Program-made: the position numbers and the translations under genes | Assembly: GCA_964577715.1 (NCBI GenBank) | Contig: CAZOAA010000004.1 | Location: 1-64,000 of the forward strand | DNA: 64,000 nucleotides | Reading direction: 5' to 3' | DNA from: SUP05 sp964577715 | Lineage (GTDB): Bacteria; Pseudomonadota; Gammaproteobacteria; PS1; Pseudothioglobaceae | The notes under the pieces: model-generated | Told to the model about the DNA's origin: nothing | The model's database searches: none | The model's input: the letters and a program-made list of their open reading frames with translations, nothing else | Shown here: positions 8,182 through 17,425 of the stretch, piece by piece | Layout: the number at the start of each line of letters is the position of its first letter | Numbering within the stretch: position 1 is the first letter of the stretch

Positions 8182-10046
8182 CTAAAAAACGACTATTCAG
8201 GGTATTTAAAGTACAGAACTATTGGCAAAGACAAGGTTTAATTAAGTACATCTTTGTATTTTTGTTTTTTGGTTTTGCATTTAGAATTATCAACGTTAAT
8301 CAACTAAATGCTGGTGATATATCCATACAAGAAAAAGCGACAAAACAAACCATTACAAAGCTACAAGAAAAAGCTCGTCGTGGGGATATTTTAGACAGGA
8401 ATGGTGAAGTGCTTGCCAGTAGTCTAATCTTAAAAAAAGTTAATTTAGATCCAACAAACCTTCAAGTTGAATATATTCCAAAACTGGCAAAGGCATTAGA
8501 TATGCCAAGAAAGAAGCTAAGTAGAATTTTGGCAAAAAAAAGAAAAATTGGTTCTCGTTATTTAATTATTAAAAAGAATTTAACATTAACAGATCCAATT
8601 ATTAACAATATTAAAGAACTTCAAAAAGAAAGAATAGAAGTTTGTAGGGTTAAAAGAAAAAAAGACAAGGTTAAGCTATTAGATAAAGCTTTATCATTCT
8701 TAAAAATAAAAGAAATAAAAATTACCTATAGCAAAATTTCTGATTGTAGAAAAGAAAGAATTAATGGCCTAGCATTACAGCAAGATACTTACAGGTCTTA
8801 TCCAAAAGGCGCCTCACTTGCACCACTATTAGGCCGGAGTAATCGTGATTCTGGCATTGAAACAGAATTTGACCACATACTTGCTGGGAAAAACGGAAAA
8901 AAAGAGCTTAAATATGATGAAAAATCACAAGGCTCTTATTTCAATCCTAAAGTTGTTAGCACGCTAACACATGGCCAAGATATTAAACTAACGATTGATT
9001 CCAATATTCAATTTCATACTTACACAGCAGTCAAAAATGCTGTTGAAAAACATAGGGCAGATTCAGGTTCAGCCATTATATTAGCCCCTAATGGGGAAGT
9101 ACTGGCAATGGCTAATTATCCGGCAGATGACCCGAATGATAGAAGCATATATAACGCAGAAAACTATCGCAATCGCGTATTGTCAGATAAAGTTGAGCCA
9201 GGATCAACCATGAAACCTTTCACAATGCTATTGGCACTTGATAAAAATAAAATAAGTGCTACTGATGATGAACTTATAGACGTTTCAAAACGCATTGGAC
9301 ATATAAAGTCAGATGCTGAAGCTAGAAGACATGGAGACGCAATTACAGTTAAAAAAATTTTACAAAAATCACATAATTTAGGCACTGTCAATGTTTCCGA
9401 ACGTCTTAACAAAGAAGATATGTTCGACACTTGGAACAAACTTGGGTTTGGCCGTTCCCTAGGCTTAGTACCTAGTATTGAAAGTCTTGGCTCACTTAGA
9501 CATTTTGACTCATGGGCAGTGGTTGATAAACGAGCGCTTTCCTTTGGTTATGGACCAATGGAAACCAATTTAGCACAATTAGCTAGGGCTTATTTAGTGT
9601 TCGCCAACAAAGGAGCTGTACCTCCATTAAAATTACTAAAAGAAGCAAATACTATTGATAATACAGTACAAGTGTTTAACCCAAAATCTACAGATAAGAT
9701 TGCGCAATTACTAGATTCAGTTGCATCTAAAGATGGCTCTGGATATCGTGCACAAATAAAAGGCTATCATGTTGCCGGAAAAACAGGTACGGCTGAAATG
9801 GTAATTAACGGATCATATAGCAAGAAAGGCGCAAAACGTACATTCTTTACAGGTTTTGTGCCTGTTAAAAATCCAAAATATATCATGGCTGTTCGCCTTG
9901 ATCACCCTAAAAAATGTTATGCTAGTTGGGACCCAAGTATAAAAATTAAATGTCAGGGTTCAAACTCTGCAGCTATGATATTTAGAGAAGCAATGACAAA
10001 TATCCTAACCACAGATAAGTCAATCAAATTATTGGCAAAAAAATAA
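8178..10046 (+). CDS. ftsI: Septal peptidoglycan transpeptidase FtsI (PBP3)
   Basis: A class B penicillin-binding protein of 622 residues that crosslinks septal peptidoglycan. A single N-terminal membrane segment (about 23-40) is followed by the pedestal domain with ARRGDILDRNG and the transpeptidase domain with the active-site tetrad STMK (in VEPGSTMKPF), SHN and KTG (in VAGKTGTAEM). It is somewhat longer than the 588-residue E. coli protein; the extra length appears to be a Lys-rich insertion around residues 115-200. The division cluster ends here: murE and murF do not follow, and dnaG converges four bases away. Confidence 0.95.
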   Translation: MTKKRLFRVFKVQNYWQRQGLIKYIFVFLFFGFAFRIINVNQLNAGDISIQEKATKQTITKLQEKARRGDILDRNGEVLASSLILKKVNLDPTNLQVEYIPKLAKALDMPRKKLSRILAKKRKIGSRYLIIKKNLTLTDPIINNIKELQKERIEVCRVKRKKDKVKLLDKALSFLKIKEIKITYSKISDCRKERINGLALQQDTYRSYPKGASLAPLLGRSNRDSGIETEFDHILAGKNGKKELKYDEKSQGSYFNPKVVSTLTHGQDIKLTIDSNIQFHTYTAVKNAVEKHRADSGSAIILAPNGEVLAMANYPADDPNDRSIYNAENYRNRVLSDKVEPGSTMKPFTMLLALDKNKISATDDELIDVSKRIGHIKSDAEARRHGDAITVKKILQKSHNLGTVNVSERLNKEDMFDTWNKLGFGRSLGLVPSIESLGSLRHFDSWAVVDKRALSFGYGPMETNLAQLARAYLVFANKGAVPPLKLLKEANTIDNTVQVFNPKSTDKIAQLLDSVASKDGSGYRAQIKGYHVAGKTGTAEMVINGSYSKKGAKRTFFTGFVPVKNPKYIMAVRLDHPKKCYASWDPSIKIKCQGSNSAAMIFREAMTNILTTDKSIKLLAKK

Positions 10047-10050
10047 CTCT

Positions 10051-11883
10051 CTACTTTTTAAGTTTAGATTTTTGGATATCCTCCATTAGCTTTTTTTGTT
10101 CTTCAAGCGTATTTGCAGTATTAATAGAGGCTTTATTTTGAGAGGTTTTTTGTTGATCTTCGCAGGCTTTTAAGGCAGACAAAAACTCATCCTTTGCTTG
10201 CACTTCACTCAAATGTGGCTCCATGATGCAAAGTTGTTTAAGACGATTATAAGTAGGTGTTTTATTTTTAAAAGGGTCTAATAATTTTTCTTGAGATGCA
10301 CTCTCATCTTCAAATACTTGGGCGGAATGAACTAACTCTAATAGAACTGCAAATTTGATATCTGTTTTTTTAAGGTTTCGTATCCTAACTTCAACTGTAC
10401 CATCTGCTAATATCGGATAATTAAGCAATAAAGTAATCATTTTAGACATAAGCGCTTTTAAACTAACGCTCTGCACGACTACTGGCCTCGACTCTGATAT
10501 TTCTTTAAAATCAGAAAAATCCTGAAAATGACTCTCGTCATTAGGCATTGGGGCATCAGGTGTCTGTGTATCTTCTGACAAATCTCGCTGGTCAAACACT
10601 TGCTGGACCTGCCCAACACTTTGCTCCACTTCTTGAGCAACACCTTCAATCAACTGTTGTCGATAAAGATCATAACCCACTTGATTAATCAATACTTTTG
10701 CTTTTTCTATAAATAAAGTTTTTCCTTCAATGGTGTCAAAATCAAGCTGATTCTTTATATGATCAAACAAAAATTTGGATAAAGTGTGTGCTTTTTCAAT
10801 GCGACCCTCAAAAGCTTTTGATGATTCTTTTTTTATAACAGTATCTGGGTCTTCTCCATCGGGCAAAAATAAGAATTTGACAACCAGATCAGCCTCAATC
10901 ACAGGTAGTGCAATTTGAAGTGCTTTCCATGCAGCAGAACGACCCGCCCTATCCCCATCAAAACAAAAAACAATATTATCCGTTGTCCGTGACAATGTTT
11001 GTAGATGCTCAGATGTAGTAGCTGTACCTAATGTAGCAACCGTAGACGTGATACCGCCCTGATGTAGTGCCACCACATCCATATAGCCTTCAACTACCAA
11101 TATGTAGTCAATTGTGCGTGAATATTTACGCGCATGATACAACCCATAAAGCTCTCTAGATTTGTGAAATATAGGGGTTTCTGGTGAATTTAAATACTTA
11201 GGTTTATCTTCTTTAGACAAAACACGGCCACCAAAAGCAATCACATCCCCCTTTGTATTATGAATAGGAAACATAAGGCGATCACGAAAACGATCGTAAT
11301 ACTCACCTTGTTTATCTTTCTTGGCAACTAACAGCCCCATCTCTACCAAATCCTGAACAACCTCTAAATCCTTATTAAAATACTCAAACAAATTACTCCA
11401 ACCTGGAGGCGCAAAACCTAAATCAAAACGTTTAGCTATTACCCCTGTAATGCCCCTTTTGTGGGCATAGGCTACTATTTTGTCTTTTGCAGGAGAGTTT
11501 CTTAATTGATACTGATAAAACTCATTTACTTTTTGCATCAAATCACGATAACGCTTAATTCTAGGATCAGCAGGCTTAGAGTTTTGATCATACACCACAC
11601 TAATACCGGATTCCCTAGCTACTGCCTCTACCGCCTCTGTAAAATTTAAATGGTCAAATTTCATTACAAAATCAATAGCACTGCCATTTTCACGACAACC
11701 AAAACAATGATAATACTGTTTACTTGGAACAACGGTAAATGAAGGAGTTTTTTCCTCATGAAAAGGGCAACACGCTTTATAATCTTTGCCTGCTTTTTTG
11801 AGTGGTACGCGCCTATTAATTAGATCAACAATATCTACTTGACTAGATAAATCATTGATAAAATCGTTATTAATAAAAGGCAT
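10051..11883 (-). CDS. dnaG: DNA primase DnaG
   Basis: A 610-residue replicative primase. The N-terminal zinc-binding domain has CCPFH (38-42) and CFGC (60-63). The catalytic core has the TOPRIM acidic motifs VVEGYMDVVAL and FDGDRAG. The C-terminal third is a divergent DnaB-helicase-interacting domain rich in Lys and Glu. It is transcribed alone, diverging from the acyltransferase gene over 38 bases. The usual rpsU-dnaG-rpoD arrangement is not seen here. Confidence 0.95.
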   Translation of the reverse strand: MPFINNDFINDLSSQVDIVDLINRRVPLKKAGKDYKACCPFHEEKTPSFTVVPSKQYYHCFGCRENGSAIDFVMKFDHLNFTEAVEAVARESGISVVYDQNSKPADPRIKRYRDLMQKVNEFYQYQLRNSPAKDKIVAYAHKRGITGVIAKRFDLGFAPPGWSNLFEYFNKDLEVVQDLVEMGLLVAKKDKQGEYYDRFRDRLMFPIHNTKGDVIAFGGRVLSKEDKPKYLNSPETPIFHKSRELYGLYHARKYSRTIDYILVVEGYMDVVALHQGGITSTVATLGTATTSEHLQTLSRTTDNIVFCFDGDRAGRSAAWKALQIALPVIEADLVVKFLFLPDGEDPDTVIKKESSKAFEGRIEKAHTLSKFLFDHIKNQLDFDTIEGKTLFIEKAKVLINQVGYDLYRQQLIEGVAQEVEQSVGQVQQVFDQRDLSEDTQTPDAPMPNDESHFQDFSDFKEISESRPVVVQSVSLKALMSKMITLLLNYPILADGTVEVRIRNLKKTDIKFAVLLELVHSAQVFEDESASQEKLLDPFKNKTPTYNRLKQLCIMEPHLSEVQAKDEFLSALKACEDQQKTSQNKASINTANTLEEQKKLMEDIQKSKLKK

Positions 11884-11921
11884 GCTGAGAACAAAAAAAT
11901 AAAAACTAAAATCTTATTTTA

Positions 11922-12827
11922 ATGACAAAAACAAATTTTTATCATCCTAAATTTTTCCCAACATGGATATTAATTTTTTTCATGAAGTTGGGTGCTAAAC
12001 TTCCCTTTACCTTGCAGGTATTTTTAGGAAAGGGAATTGGCAAATTACTTTACCCTTTACTTTCTCGATTCAGAAAAATTGCCCTTATTAATGTGGCACG
12101 TTGCTTTCCTGATAAAAACATTGAGCAAGTCGAAAGTCTAGTTAAGCAAAACTTTGAGGCCATTGGAATTTCTATTTTTGAAACTGCCAATGCTTACTTC
12201 GGAAAAGATGACAAAATTCAAAAACTCATCACTATTCATAATGAACATCACTTGACTGATGCCCTGGAAAAGAAACAAGGGGTTATTTTACTAGCCGCCC
12301 ATTTCATGCCTTTAATGCTAGGCTCTAGAGCGCTTTTATTAAAACATACCATTGCTAATATTTATCGCCCACAAGATAATCAATTGTTTGATGAAGTAAT
12401 GCGCAAAGGTTTTGTTGATAACGGTGCAGTTATGATTAAAACTCTAGATACGCGCTCCATGATGAAAGCAGTTAAAAACGGCTTACCAATTTGGTATGCA
12501 CCTGATCAAGACTTGGGTGAAAAAAATTCTGTCTTTGCACCTTTTTTTGATATTCAAACTGCCACTGTTGCAGCTACTGCACGCTTAGCCAAAGACAAAA
12601 ATACAGTGGTAATTCCTTATTTCTTTATCAGGACCACTACAGGATATGAAATGAGCTTTGAGCCTCCCATTAAAAACTATCCAAGTGATGATGCGATTGC
12701 TGATGCTTCTAAAACCAATAAAATATTACAAGATCAAATTTTAAAAGCACCTGAACAATATCTCTGGATTCATAAACGCTTTAAAACTAGACCAAAAGGT
12801 GAGCAATCTTTTTATGAAGGTTTTTAA
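11922..12827 (+). CDS. LpxL/HtrB-family lipid A acyltransferase with altered active-site motif
   Basis: A 301-residue inner-membrane protein of the lysophospholipid acyltransferase family that adds secondary acyl chains to lipid A. One N-terminal membrane segment is visible (about 11-30), and the segments NIYRPQDN and GLPIWYAPDQDLG match conserved LpxL blocks. The family's catalytic HX4(D/E) motif reads HFMPLM (127-132): the histidine is present but Met replaces the acidic residue. The codons there are unambiguous, so this is not a frameshift. It may be inactive, use another acid, or act on another acceptor, so I give no symbol. Confidence 0.8.
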   Translation: MTKTNFYHPKFFPTWILIFFMKLGAKLPFTLQVFLGKGIGKLLYPLLSRFRKIALINVARCFPDKNIEQVESLVKQNFEAIGISIFETANAYFGKDDKIQKLITIHNEHHLTDALEKKQGVILLAAHFMPLMLGSRALLLKHTIANIYRPQDNQLFDEVMRKGFVDNGAVMIKTLDTRSMMKAVKNGLPIWYAPDQDLGEKNSVFAPFFDIQTATVAATARLAKDKNTVVIPYFFIRTTTGYEMSFEPPIKNYPSDDAIADASKTNKILQDQILKAPEQYLWIHKRFKTRPKGEQSFYEGF

Positions 12828-12859
12828 TTTAACTGCTAGATTACAAAAGCAAATTAGCG

Positions 12860-12865
12860 TATAAT
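12860..12865 (+). promoter_or_regulatory. Possible -10 box of rpsO
   Basis: A perfect TATAAT lies 42 bases before the rpsO start codon. I see no good -35 hexamer at 16-18 bases upstream, so it is only a candidate. Confidence 0.4.
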
Positions 12866-12907
12866 TATTCTTTTTTTACTATTTTGATTTCGCTTTATAC
12901 TTAAACT

Positions 12908-13168
12908 ATGTCAATCGATACACAAGCCATTATTAAAGAATACCAACAAGATGCTAACGATACAGGCTCTACCAATGTACAAGTTGCATTATTAACTGCT
13001 CGTATTAAACACTTAACTGAGCATTTTAAAACTCATAAAAAAGATCATCACTCAAGAAGAGGTCTTTTGCATCTAGTTTCTCAACGTAAAAAATTACTGA
13101 CTTATCTTAAAAATACTAACGTAACTGCTTATTCTGATTTAATTTCTCGCTTAGGCCTTAGAAAGTAA
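12908..13168 (+). CDS. rpsO: 30S ribosomal protein S15
   Basis: The 86-residue S15 protein, which binds 16S rRNA early in assembly of the 30S platform. The sequence shows the family blocks DTGSTNVQVALLTARI, LTEHFKTHKKDHHSRRGL and LLHLVSQRKKLLTYLK. It stands alone between the acyltransferase gene and prfB and is followed by a strong intrinsic terminator. The usual downstream partner pnp is not in the adjacent position. Confidence 0.97.
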   Translation: MSIDTQAIIKEYQQDANDTGSTNVQVALLTARIKHLTEHFKTHKKDHHSRRGLLHLVSQRKKLLTYLKNTNVTAYSDLISRLGLRK

Positions 13169-13183
13169 CTTTATTATTTTGAT

Positions 13184-13211
13184 AAAAAAGCCCCTATTTG
13201 GGGCTTTTTTT
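13184..13211 (+). terminator. Intrinsic terminator after rpsO
   Basis: AGCCCC, a TATTT loop and GGGGCT form a stem flanked by an A run and followed by seven T residues, 16 bases after the rpsO stop. Confidence 0.9.
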
Positions 13212-13247
13212 GTTTCTACGGCAATGCTTTAGCTAAAATACTCACTT

Positions 13248-14342
13248 ATGGAATTATCACCCTCTTATCAAAAAATTGATGATTTAGACCAGCGCTTATC
13301 TGCACTGTCAGCACATCTTAATCTTGAGGAAAAGCAAGGTCGGCTTGAAGAGGTTTTGCTAGAGATGGAAAATCCAGATATTTGGACTAACCCTGAACAA
13401 GCGCAAGCACTCGGGCAAGAAAAATCAAAACTGGAATTCGTTTGCCAAACTTTTATTGAAGCAGGCGCTGTTTTGGATGATGCCAAAGAACTCTTAGACA
13501 TGGCGCAATCAGAAGATGACGAAGATACTGCCAATAGTGTTATTGAAGATTTAAACAAAATCGAATCTTCAATTGCAAGACTAGAGTTTGAGCGTATGTT
13601 TAATGGCGAATTAGATGCTAATTCTGCTTATTTAGATATTCAATCAGGCTCAGGTGGCACAGAAGCGCAAGACTGGGCTGAAATGATTCTAAGAATGTAC
13701 TTACGTTGGGGTGAAAAACACAACTTCAAAGTCAAACTCATGGAAGTATCCGCCGGAGAAGTTGCGGGCATTAAATCTGCCACCATTCATTTTGATGGCG
13801 AATATGCTTTTGGCTGGCTCCGTAGTGAAATAGGCATTCATCGCTTGGTTAGAAAATCACCTTTTAATGCTAATGGCAAACGCCACACTTCTTTCTCATC
13901 CGTGTTTGTCTCCCCTGAAGTAGATGATAATATTGATATCGATATTAACAAAGCTGATATTCGTATTGATACCTATCGAGCGTCCGGCGCTGGCGGACAG
14001 CATGTCAATAAAACTGATTCAGCGGTACGCATTACTCACTTACCCACTAGCACTGTAGTGCAGTGTCAAGATGGTCGCTCTCAGCATGCCAATAAAGATC
14101 AAGCAATGAAGCAGTTAAAATCTAAACTTTACGAGCTCGAGATGCAAAAGCGCAACAGTGAAAGTCAAGAGCTAGAAGATGCAAAATCTGACATTGGCTG
14201 GGGGCATCAGATTCGCTCTTATGTGCTAGATCAATCTCGTATTAAAGACTTACGCACTGGCGTAGAATCATCCAATACTCAAGATGTGTTAGATGGCAAT
14301 TTAGACAAATTTATTGAGGCAAGCTTAAAAGCTGGTTATTAA
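13248..14342 (+). CDS. prfB: Peptide chain release factor 2 (no programmed frameshift)
   Basis: A 364-residue release factor that terminates translation at UGA and UAA. The GGQ motif is in GAGGQHVNKTDSAVRI, and the C-terminal domain has the usual SQHANKDQAM segment. In E. coli and most bacteria the gene has an in-frame UGA near codon 26 that requires a +1 frameshift; here the frame runs straight through (HLNLEEKQGRLEEV), so that autoregulation has been lost. No clear ribosome site precedes the ATG. Confidence 0.95.
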   Translation: MELSPSYQKIDDLDQRLSALSAHLNLEEKQGRLEEVLLEMENPDIWTNPEQAQALGQEKSKLEFVCQTFIEAGAVLDDAKELLDMAQSEDDEDTANSVIEDLNKIESSIARLEFERMFNGELDANSAYLDIQSGSGGTEAQDWAEMILRMYLRWGEKHNFKVKLMEVSAGEVAGIKSATIHFDGEYAFGWLRSEIGIHRLVRKSPFNANGKRHTSFSSVFVSPEVDDNIDIDINKADIRIDTYRASGAGGQHVNKTDSAVRITHLPTSTVVQCQDGRSQHANKDQAMKQLKSKLYELEMQKRNSESQELEDAKSDIGWGHQIRSYVLDQSRIKDLRTGVESSNTQDVLDGNLDKFIEASLKAGY

Positions 14343-14353
14343 AAGGAGAAAAC

Positions 14354-15685
14354 ATGACAACACATTACGACATGATTGCAATTGGTGCAGGATCAGGCGG
14401 CTTATCAGCGGTTGAGCGTGCTAGTGAATATGGTAAAAAATGCGCTGTTGTTGAAGTAAAAACCGTAGGTGGTACTTGTGTCAATGTTGGTTGCGTACCT
14501 AAGAAAGTTATGTGGTTTGCCGCTAATACTGCCACACAAATTAATAGCGCAAAGGGTTTTGGCTTTGATATTGAGCAAAAAAACTTTTCATGGAAAACCT
14601 TAACCAAAGGCAGAGATGACTATATCAATAATATCACCAATTGGTGGCACGGATATCTTGAAAAATTAGGTATCGACTATGTACATGGCTTTGGCAAATT
14701 AATTGATAAAAATACAATTTCTGTTAATGGAAAACACTACACTGCAGATCATATTGTGCTTTCCCCTGGTGGTGAACCTGCCATACCTCATGTTGAAGGT
14801 GCACAGCACGGCATTACTTCAGATGGTTTTTTCGAATTAGAAGATTTACCTAAAAAAGTCGCTGTTGTTGGCGGTGGTTATATTGGTGTGGAGCTCGCAG
14901 GTGTGCTTAATGCACTCGGATCAGAAGTCGAAATTTTTGGTCGTGCAGATACGTTACTTAGAGGATTTGACTCGATGATTCAAGTAGCACTAGATAAAGA
15001 CTACACTGCTCACGGCATTAAAATTCATCACAACTCGCAAATTAATGAAGTTACCAAAGACAAAACCTTGATAACCAATCAAGGAGAGTTTTCTGGATTT
15101 GATACCATCATTTGGGCGGTTGGCAGAAATCCAATGACTCAGCATCTTGGTTTAGAAAATGCTGGAGTTGAATGCGATCAACGTGGTTTTATTCCAACAG
15201 ACAAGTTTCAAGTTACTAATATCGATAATATTTTTGCACTGGGTGATGCAACCGGTAGAGAGCCACTAACACCAGTTGCAATTGCTGCCGGCAGAAGACT
15301 GTCTGATCGTCTATATAATAATATGACTGACAGACACCTAGAATATAAAAATATTGCCACTGTGGTATTTTCTCACCCGCCTATTGGCACCATTGGACTT
15401 ACTGAAGATGAAGCCAATGAAAAATTTGACAATATTAAAGTTTACAAATCAGAATTCACACCAATGGCTGATGCTCTGCTTGATCATAAAACCACGACAG
15501 CCCTTAAATTAGTTTGCGAAGGTGACGATGAAAAAATAGTGGGCTGTCATATTATGGGCCATGGTGCTGATGAAATGCTTCAAGGGTTCGCAGTTGCTAT
15601 TACTATGGGTGCCACTAAAAAGCAATTTGACGATACGGTAGCGATACATCCATCTAGTGCTGAAGAATTAGTAACCTTAAGATAA
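14354..15685 (+). CDS. gor: Glutathione reductase
   Basis: A 443-residue FAD-dependent disulfide reductase that recycles oxidised glutathione. The FAD motif GAGSGGLSA is near residue 11, the redox pair is in GGTCVNVGCVPKK (Cys42 and Cys47), the NAD(P) motif GGGYIGVELAG is near 174, and the C-terminal HPSSAEE carries the active-site His and Glu. HPSSAEE and the short interface domain favour glutathione reductase over dihydrolipoamide dehydrogenase. An AAGGAG ribosome site precedes the ATG, 11 bases after prfB. Confidence 0.92.
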   Translation: MTTHYDMIAIGAGSGGLSAVERASEYGKKCAVVEVKTVGGTCVNVGCVPKKVMWFAANTATQINSAKGFGFDIEQKNFSWKTLTKGRDDYINNITNWWHGYLEKLGIDYVHGFGKLIDKNTISVNGKHYTADHIVLSPGGEPAIPHVEGAQHGITSDGFFELEDLPKKVAVVGGGYIGVELAGVLNALGSEVEIFGRADTLLRGFDSMIQVALDKDYTAHGIKIHHNSQINEVTKDKTLITNQGEFSGFDTIIWAVGRNPMTQHLGLENAGVECDQRGFIPTDKFQVTNIDNIFALGDATGREPLTPVAIAAGRRLSDRLYNNMTDRHLEYKNIATVVFSHPPIGTIGLTEDEANEKFDNIKVYKSEFTPMADALLDHKTTTALKLVCEGDDEKIVGCHIMGHGADEMLQGFAVAITMGATKKQFDDTVAIHPSSAEELVTLR

Positions 15686-16162
15686 TTAATGTCGATTTAG
15701 CTTGCGCCATTTGTACGGTTCAATCGGTGGAGTATAAAAACTCCAAAATCCTACTTCTCCTAATCTAGCCTTTTCTTCTTCTACCTTATAAGTATCTTTA
15801 TAAGAATACGCCATACCTGCTTCTACCAGCAATCTGCCTATATTTGTATCTCCTTTAAAAACTTTAACTAAAATTCTATTGTAATGATCAATGCCTACCG
15901 GCTCTATTGATAGCTTTCCTGGTAAATCTCGTAATACTTGTTTTAAGTAATCTTTAGCCAATCGACCACAATCAATCACTTTATTTATTTTTTGTCGGCA
16001 TTTTTGCCTGATCTCAGGTGTGTCAATACCTGCAATACGCATTTGCATACTAATGCTATCGCCATCAACAATATAAAGTGTTTTTTCACTGTCTAATGTG
16101 AAATTTTCCAGATTAGCAATCACATTCGTTGTTACTAAAAAGCACAAGACAAATAATTTCAT
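15686..16162 (-). CDS. Secreted thermonuclease-like (SNase) protein
   Basis: A staphylococcal-nuclease-fold protein of 158 residues with an N-terminal signal peptide (MKLFVLCFLVTTNVIA). Catalytic positions of the family are all present: IVDGDS, RIAGIDTPE (Arg, Asp and Glu) and the Tyr-x-Arg of HYNRILV. It probably degrades extracytoplasmic nucleic acid, for nutrition or defence. The ATG at 16162 gives a clean signal peptide; an upstream start at 16189 would not. Its stop directly abuts the gor stop. It diverges from hisI. Confidence 0.88.
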   Translation of the reverse strand: MKLFVLCFLVTTNVIANLENFTLDSEKTLYIVDGDSISMQMRIAGIDTPEIRQKCRQKINKVIDCGRLAKDYLKQVLRDLPGKLSIEPVGIDHYNRILVKVFKGDTNIGRLLVEAGMAYSYKDTYKVEEEKARLGEVGFWSFYTPPIEPYKWRKLNRH

Positions 16163-16214
16163 GTTGTTAAATACTAGCGGTAAAATCAATGATTTTATAA
16201 GACTAACATATAAC

Positions 16215-16595
16215 GTGAGCGCTTTAGAGCAAATACAATTTGATGATAATGGGTTAATTCCGGCAATCGCCCAAGATTTTGAAACGGGGGAAATCCTGAT
16301 GTTTGCTTGGATGAATCAAGAATCTTTGTCATTAACCATTGAAAAGCAGCAAGCAGTTTATTATTCTCGCTCTCGCAAAAAACTGTGGTTCAAGGGCGAG
16401 GAATCAGGACACACGCAACTCATTAAAGAAATCTATACAGATTGTGACAATGATGTTATCCTGCTCAAAGTAGAACAGATAGGTGGTATCGCTTGTCACA
16501 CCGGTAGAAAATCTTGTTTTTTTCAAAAACTAGATAACGATGATTGGCAAAGTGTTGCAGACGTATTAAAAGACCCAAAAGACATTTATGGATGA
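16215..16595 (+). CDS. hisI: Phosphoribosyl-AMP cyclohydrolase
   Basis: A 126-residue zinc enzyme that opens the purine ring of phosphoribosyl-AMP in histidine synthesis. Signatures are GEILMFAWMNQESL, YYSRSRKKLWFKGEESGH, the metal-binding DCDND, and the Cys pair in GIACHTGRKSC. I use the GTG at 16215 (MSALEQIQFDDNG...), because the upstream extension overlaps the nuclease signal sequence. It overlaps hisE by eight bases. In E. coli the two activities are fused; here they are separate. Confidence 0.92.
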   Translation: MSALEQIQFDDNGLIPAIAQDFETGEILMFAWMNQESLSLTIEKQQAVYYSRSRKKLWFKGEESGHTQLIKEIYTDCDNDVILLKVEQIGGIACHTGRKSCFFQKLDNDDWQSVADVLKDPKDIYG

Positions 16596-16905
16596 TATTT
16601 TAAAACAATTAGAACAAGTTCTTGAAGATCGAAAGTCTGCCAAGGCAGATGAGTCTTACGTGTCTTCTTTGTACGCCAAAGGTTTAGACGAGATTTTAAA
16701 AAAGATTGGTGAAGAGTCTGCAGAAGTCATTATGGCAGCTAAAGATGGCGATCAAGATAAGATTATTTATGAGGTTGCCGATCTGTGGTTTCACACGCTC
16801 GTATTACTGCGACACAAAGACATTGAAATCGATAAAATACAAGATGAATTATCAAAACGATTTGGCTTGTCGGGATTAGAAGAAAAAGCCAATAGAACTA
16901 ATTAA
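16588..16905 (+). CDS. hisE: Phosphoribosyl-ATP pyrophosphatase
   Basis: A 105-residue MazG-fold enzyme that hydrolyses phosphoribosyl-ATP to phosphoribosyl-AMP, the step before HisI. The helical metal-binding signature KKIGEESAEVIMAAK and the later EVADLWFHTLVLL match the family. It overlaps hisI and is 16 bases from tatA. The hisI-hisE-tatABC order is common in proteobacteria. Confidence 0.95.
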   Translation: MDDILKQLEQVLEDRKSAKADESYVSSLYAKGLDEILKKIGEESAEVIMAAKDGDQDKIIYEVADLWFHTLVLLRHKDIEIDKIQDELSKRFGLSGLEEKANRTN

Positions 16906-16921
16906 ATAATAGGAGATAAAC

Positions 16922-17134
16922 ATGGGATTTGGAATACCTGAATTACTCATAATACTGGTAATTGTATTGCTAGTATTTGGCGGGAAACGCTTAAAAAACA
17001 TTGGTGGTGACCTTGGTGGTGCCATTAAAGGTTTTAAAAAATCAATGAAAGAAGGTGAAAGCGATAAAATCGATAACAAGGATGATGTAATCGAAGCCAA
17101 AGTCGTTAAAGAAGAAGAAAAGCAAACAAAATAA
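16922..17134 (+). CDS. tatA: Sec-independent translocase subunit TatA
   Basis: A 70-residue protein with one N-terminal membrane helix (IPELLIILVIVLLVFGGKRL), the FGGKRL hinge, an amphipathic helix (IGGDLGGAIKGFKKSM) and a charged tail. TatA oligomers form the passage for folded twin-arginine substrates. An AGGAG site precedes the ATG, and tatB starts four bases downstream. Confidence 0.95.
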   Translation: MGFGIPELLIILVIVLLVFGGKRLKNIGGDLGGAIKGFKKSMKEGESDKIDNKDDVIEAKVVKEEEKQTK

Positions 17135-17137
17135 ATC

Positions 17138-17425
17138 ATGTTTGATGTTGGTTTTTGGGAATTCGCCTTAATTGGTGTCATCACCCTAATTGTGGTAGGG
17201 CCCGAAAGAATGCCTGCGATTGCTCGAAAAACAGGACAATACGTAGGTAAAGCTAAAAAACTTATTGCCAAAATTCAAGAAGATGTTGGTGGCGAACTTG
17301 AAGCAGATAAACTCAAAGAACATCTAAACCTAGAAGACGAAGATTCCAATGTTGTTGAGATTTTTGAAGAGACAAAACAATCTCTAAATGAAATCAAACA
17401 AGGTGCTGATGCTAAAGATTCATGA
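17138..17425 (+). CDS. tatB: Twin-arginine translocase subunit TatB
   Basis: A 95-residue TatB: N-terminal MFDVGFWEFALIGVITLIVVGPERMP, whose VGPERMP hinge distinguishes TatB from TatA, followed by an amphipathic helix and an acidic tail. It works with TatC as the receptor for twin-arginine signal peptides. It overlaps tatC by four bases. Confidence 0.95.
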   Translation: MFDVGFWEFALIGVITLIVVGPERMPAIARKTGQYVGKAKKLIAKIQEDVGGELEADKLKEHLNLEDEDSNVVEIFEETKQSLNEIKQGADAKDS

